Below, piece by piece: positions 60,043 to 64,000 of a stretch of DNA of 64,000 nt. The stretch spans positions 1 through 64,000 of the forward strand of contig CANNAN010000004.1 in the NCBI GenBank assembly GCA_947502635.1, read 5' to 3'. The DNA comes from an uncultured Flavobacteriaceae bacterium. Its GTDB lineage: Bacteria > Bacteroidota > Bacteroidia > Flavobacteriales > Flavobacteriaceae. Numbering within the stretch: position 1 is the stretch's first letter; every line of letters begins with the position of its first letter. The notes under the pieces are model-generated. The model was given only the letters and a program-made list of their open reading frames with translations, was not told the DNA's origin and searched no databases. The translations under genes were made by a program, and so were the position numbers.

Positions 60043-60089
60043 ATTCGTTTTTTTTTGTAAAAGTAAGATTATATAGTTAGCCACTAAAA

Positions 60090-62192
60090 TCACGAGATGT
60101 AATTCCAGATATTTTTATATTTTCCTAATGCTATATAGGTGTCTAAAACCACTTTGTTGCTTGCGGAAGCGAGGGTAGGATCATTTTTAAGCATATTTTT
60201 GGCGTGGTGTCTTGCTAATTTTAGAATGTCGTTATCTTTTATAATATCTGCAATTTTAAGATTTAAAACACCGCTTTGTTGTGTGCCCATAATATCACCA
60301 GGACCACGCAAGCGTAAATCGACTTCAGCAATTTCAAAGCCATCACTGGTTTTTACCATGGTTTCTAAACGCGTCTTACTATCATTACTAAGTTTATGGC
60401 CTGTCATTAAAATACAATAACTCTGTTCGGCACCACGTCCTACGCGACCACGAAGTTGATGTAATTGTGATAAACCAAAACGTTCTGCACTTTCAATAAT
60501 CATAACTGAAGCATTGGGTACATTGACGCCAACTTCAATAACAGTAGTCGCTACCATAATTTGAGTTTCCCCTTTTATAAAGCGTTGCATCTCGTAATCT
60601 TTATCTGCAGGTTTCATTTTTCCATGAACAATGGATATCTGATAATCTGGTAAAGGAAAATCTCTTGAGATACTTTCATAACCATCCATTAAATCTTTAT
60701 AATCCATTTTTTCATTTTCTTGAATTAATGGATATACAATATAAATTTGTCGTCCTTTAGTGATTTCATCTCGAATAAACTTGAAAACATTTAATCGGTT
60801 TTTATCATAGCGATGCACTGTTTTTATGGACTGTCTTCCTGGAGGTAATTCATCAATAATTGAGATGTCTAAATCTCCATAAACCGACATGGCTAAGGTT
60901 CTGGGAATTGGCGTCGCAGTCATTACCAAAATGTGCGGAGGCGACGTGTTTTTCTTCCATAATTTGCTTCTTTGAGCAACCCCAAATCGATGTTGTTCAT
61001 CAATGATTGCAAGCCCTAAATTTTTAAACTTCACCTTATCTTCAAGTAGGGCATGTGTGCCAATAAGGATTTGTAAATCGCCACTTTCTAAACGCTCATG
61101 AATTTTTTTTCTTTCTGAAGTTTTAGTTGAACCAGTAAGCTTTCCAATTCTGATATTCAATTTGTTACACTGTTCAAGTAATCCGTTATAGTGCTGGACT
61201 GACAAAATTTCAGTCGGTGCCATTAAACAAGCTTGAAAACCGTTGTCAAGCGCTATTAACATTGACATGAGTGCTACTATAGTCTTGCCAGAGCCTACAT
61301 CGCCTTGTAGAAGCCTATTCATTTGTGCATTGCTACCCATATCGGCACGAATTTCTTTTAAAACACGCTTCTGCGCATTCGTTAATTCGAAGGGTAAATG
61401 CGCTTTAAAAAAAGTGTTGAAATAGCTGCCGACTTTTTCAAAAGGAAAGCCTTTTATTTTTGATTTATGGACTAAATTTTTGATAATAAGTTGCAGCTGA
61501 ATATAAAATAATTCTTCAAATTTTAATCGAAATTGAGCTTTAGAAAGCAACTCTTGACTCATCGGGAAATGCACATTAAAAAGTGCTTCGCTTTTGGAAA
61601 TTAATTTGAGTTCGGTAAGTAGATTTTCAGAAAGTGTTTCAGTAAACCTTTTCCCTGTTTCTAAAAATAGTTGTTGCATGATTTTGCTAACCACACGATT
61701 TGTAATACCTCTATTAGATAGTTTTTCTGTTGAAGGATATACTGGTTGCATGACAGAGCGTAAATTTTCTTTATGCTCATCCAATCCCTCTACATCGGGG
61801 TGTGGCATATTAAACTTCCCGCTAAACCAGTTGATTTTTCCAAAAATAACATAGGGCTTATTGAGCTTTAAGCTGTCTCGAATCCATTTTTGTCCTCGAA
61901 ACCAAACGAGTTCCATAGTACCGGTATCATCTTGAAAAGTGGCAACTAAACGCTTACCACGCTTTTGAGCTACTTCTTTGAAGGTGGTAATTTTTCCAAT
62001 TATTTGAACATCTGCATTGCTACGTTGTAGTTGATTGATTTTATAGTATTGTGTGCGATCTATATATCTATTTGGAAATAAGTTGATTAAATCCTGATAG
62101 GTGTGAATGCCTAACTCCTTGCGCAATAAATCAGCACGATTTGGACCGACGCCTTTTAAATAATCTATAGGGGTTTGAAGTTTTACAGACAT
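60090..62192 (-). CDS. recG: ATP-dependent DNA helicase RecG
   Basis: LLQGDVGSGKTIVALMSM, IIDEQHRFGVAQR, VMTATPIPRTLAM, QLHQLRGRVGRG. Confidence 0.97.
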   Translation of the reverse strand: MSVKLQTPIDYLKGVGPNRADLLRKELGIHTYQDLINLFPNRYIDRTQYYKINQLQRSNADVQIIGKITTFKEVAQKRGKRLVATFQDDTGTMELVWFRGQKWIRDSLKLNKPYVIFGKINWFSGKFNMPHPDVEGLDEHKENLRSVMQPVYPSTEKLSNRGITNRVVSKIMQQLFLETGKRFTETLSENLLTELKLISKSEALFNVHFPMSQELLSKAQFRLKFEELFYIQLQLIIKNLVHKSKIKGFPFEKVGSYFNTFFKAHLPFELTNAQKRVLKEIRADMGSNAQMNRLLQGDVGSGKTIVALMSMLIALDNGFQACLMAPTEILSVQHYNGLLEQCNKLNIRIGKLTGSTKTSERKKIHERLESGDLQILIGTHALLEDKVKFKNLGLAIIDEQHRFGVAQRSKLWKKNTSPPHILVMTATPIPRTLAMSVYGDLDISIIDELPPGRQSIKTVHRYDKNRLNVFKFIRDEITKGRQIYIVYPLIQENEKMDYKDLMDGYESISRDFPLPDYQISIVHGKMKPADKDYEMQRFIKGETQIMVATTVIEVGVNVPNASVMIIESAERFGLSQLHQLRGRVGRGAEQSYCILMTGHKLSNDSKTRLETMVKTSDGFEIAEVDLRLRGPGDIMGTQQSGVLNLKIADIIKDNDILKLARHHAKNMLKNDPTLASASNKVVLDTYIALGKYKNIWNYIS

Positions 62193-62264
62193 AAAAGCGA
62201 ATTTAAGTTATTTCATTTAAGATTAAAAGTACTATTTTGGTCTAATCCTTGTTATTGTTTATAT

Positions 62265-64000
62265 ATGAAAAACCTAGCACTTCTTTTCTTTTTGTTTGTT
62301 ACTTGTTTTATAAGCTCTCAGCAGGCTGATTATGTCGATTTTAAAAGGGCTAAGGTGGAACTTGTTTTTAAAGATTTGTCAAAAAAAGAAATTAAAGGAT
62401 TAGTTACTTATGAATTTGAAATTTTAAAAGATTCAGACTCTATTTTTGTTGATGCAAGAAATTTTAATAAAATTAAGTATAAGTTAGATGGACAACTAGA
62501 GGGTAGTTTGTATAATGGAAGACAACTTATAGTAAAACACGCTTTTAAAGCCAATAGCAAACATAAATTGGATATTATTTGGGAAACTACCCCGAAAAAA
62601 GCACTGTATTTTATAGACTGGAATAATGAAGGAGATAATAAACAGGTTTGGACTCAGGGACAAGGTAAATACACGAGTAATTGGTTGCCTTCTATTGATG
62701 ATATGAATGATAAAATAGAGTTTGATCTAAATGTCGTTTTTCAAGAAGATTATGAAGTCATCAGCAATGGAAAGTTAGTTGATAAAAAATTATATCCTAA
62801 TGTCACAGAATGGCATTACGATATGCAAAACCCTATGCCGAGTTACTTGGTGGCGTTAGCTATTGGTAAATATGCAAAAAAGACTGAGATTTCTAAAAGC
62901 GGTATTCCGTTGGAGATGTATTATTATCCAAAAGATTCTTTGAAAGTTGAACCTACATATCGTTACACCAAACACATGTTCGATTTTTTAGAAGAAGAAA
63001 TCGGTGTGCCATACCCGTGGCAGAATTACAAGCAAGTACCAGTAAAGGATTTTTTATATGCGGGGATGGAAAATACAAGTGCAACCATTTTTTCTGATGC
63101 TTTTGTGGTTGATTCTATTGCTTTTGTAGATAAAAACTATGTAAATGTTAATGCGCATGAAATGGCGCATCAATGGTTTGGTGATTTGGTTACAGAAAGT
63201 TCTGGGACACATCATTGGTTGCAGGAAGGTTTTGCTACTTATTATGCCTTGTTAGCCGAACGTGACATATTTGGAGATGATTATTACTACTGGAGGCTTT
63301 ACGAATATGCTCAAGAATTATTAGAACAACACAAAGCAAGGCGAAGTACATCGCTTTTGGATCCTAAATCGAGCAGCACGACATTTTATAAAAAGGGAGC
63401 CTGGGTATTGCATATGTTGCGCGAAAAACTAGGTGATATCGCTTTTAAAACAGCTATTAAAAACTATCTGAACAAAAACCAATTCAAAAACGTAGAGACT
63501 AACGACTTTATAATTGAAGTAGAGCAGGCGAGTGGTCAGGATTTAGATGTATTTGTAGGGGCTTGGTTAAAAGCTAAGAAATTTAATTATGATGATGCTT
63601 TGGAGAGTCTTAAGAAATCTGTTTTTATACAGGAATATTTAATGGTTGATTGTGAGGCTTATACATCGAAATGTAAAAACTATATGACCTCTGGAATTTC
63701 GGATGAAGCTAAAATAAAGATCATCTCACAAATGCCAGACAAGTTACAAAAAGAGGACTTTAAGAATCCTGTGAAAGTGCGTCAGGCGATTGCTAAAGTG
63801 CTCTCTAAGATTCCAGAAGCTTTTAAAGAAGATTACGAAACGCTTCTTGATGATAAATCGTATAGAACCATAGAAGCTGCTTTGTTTGGGTTGTGGAATA
63901 GTTTTCCTAAAGAACAAAATAAATATTTAGAAAAAACTAGAGGTGTTCAAGGGTTTAATGATAAAAATATTAGAACACTTTGGTTAACACTAGCTTTGGC
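62265..64000 (+). CDS. M1 family metallopeptidase (aminopeptidase), 3'-truncated by window end
   Basis: Start ATG 62265, signal peptide; VNAHEMAHQWFGDLVTESSGTHHWLQEGFATYYALLAE (HExxH-x18-E, HEMAH codons 63156-63170); frame open to 64000. Absent from the ORF track because no stop lies in the window. Confidence 0.92.
   Translation, partial: MKNLALLFFLFVTCFISSQQADYVDFKRAKVELVFKDLSKKEIKGLVTYEFEILKDSDSIFVDARNFNKIKYKLDGQLEGSLYNGRQLIVKHAFKANSKHKLDIIWETTPKKALYFIDWNNEGDNKQVWTQGQGKYTSNWLPSIDDMNDKIEFDLNVVFQEDYEVISNGKLVDKKLYPNVTEWHYDMQNPMPSYLVALAIGKYAKKTEISKSGIPLEMYYYPKDSLKVEPTYRYTKHMFDFLEEEIGVPYPWQNYKQVPVKDFLYAGMENTSATIFSDAFVVDSIAFVDKNYVNVNAHEMAHQWFGDLVTESSGTHHWLQEGFATYYALLAERDIFGDDYYYWRLYEYAQELLEQHKARRSTSLLDPKSSSTTFYKKGAWVLHMLREKLGDIAFKTAIKNYLNKNQFKNVETNDFIIEVEQASGQDLDVFVGAWLKAKKFNYDDALESLKKSVFIQEYLMVDCEAYTSKCKNYMTSGISDEAKIKIISQMPDKLQKEDFKNPVKVRQAIAKVLSKIPEAFKEDYETLLDDKSYRTIEAALFGLWNSFPKEQNKYLEKTRGVQGFNDKNIRTLWLTLAL

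Overview
The window is a low-GC chromosomal segment. Gene content (LptD, TamB, BshA, GH3/beta-lactamase fusion, HdrBC-like Fe-S pair, DUF2911-TPR) and TAnnTTTG-type promoters point to a Flavobacteriaceae (Bacteroidota) genome. Most of 5.9-64 kb is ordinary core genome: tsaD, tamB, pfkA, gap, guaC, lptD, amidase, mlaD/MCE, serB, bshA, aroC, mutS2, miaE, recG and others. The accessory-looking part is about 1-5.9 kb. I found no CRISPR array, rRNA or tRNA, and no clearly recognisable defence island or BGC. The main second-look items are: (1) two 149-bp copies of a MITE-like element with 16-bp terminal inverted repeats and matching 4-bp target duplications; (2) a hybrid histidine kinase whose phospho-acceptor His is Tyr, with a G7 tract near its start; (3) a near-perfect 29-bp palindrome between a TAATTTTG box and the start codon of a YafY/WYL regulator; (4) a Crp-YceI-DODA dioxygenase-MBL-EamA gene cluster whose EamA gene is split at a canonical T_TTT_TTC slippery heptamer; (5) ACACTGA heptamer arrays at two distant loci; (6) a 102-bp coding minisatellite; (7) several frame-disrupted small genes. 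All calls are by eye from sequence and translations; no database search was run.
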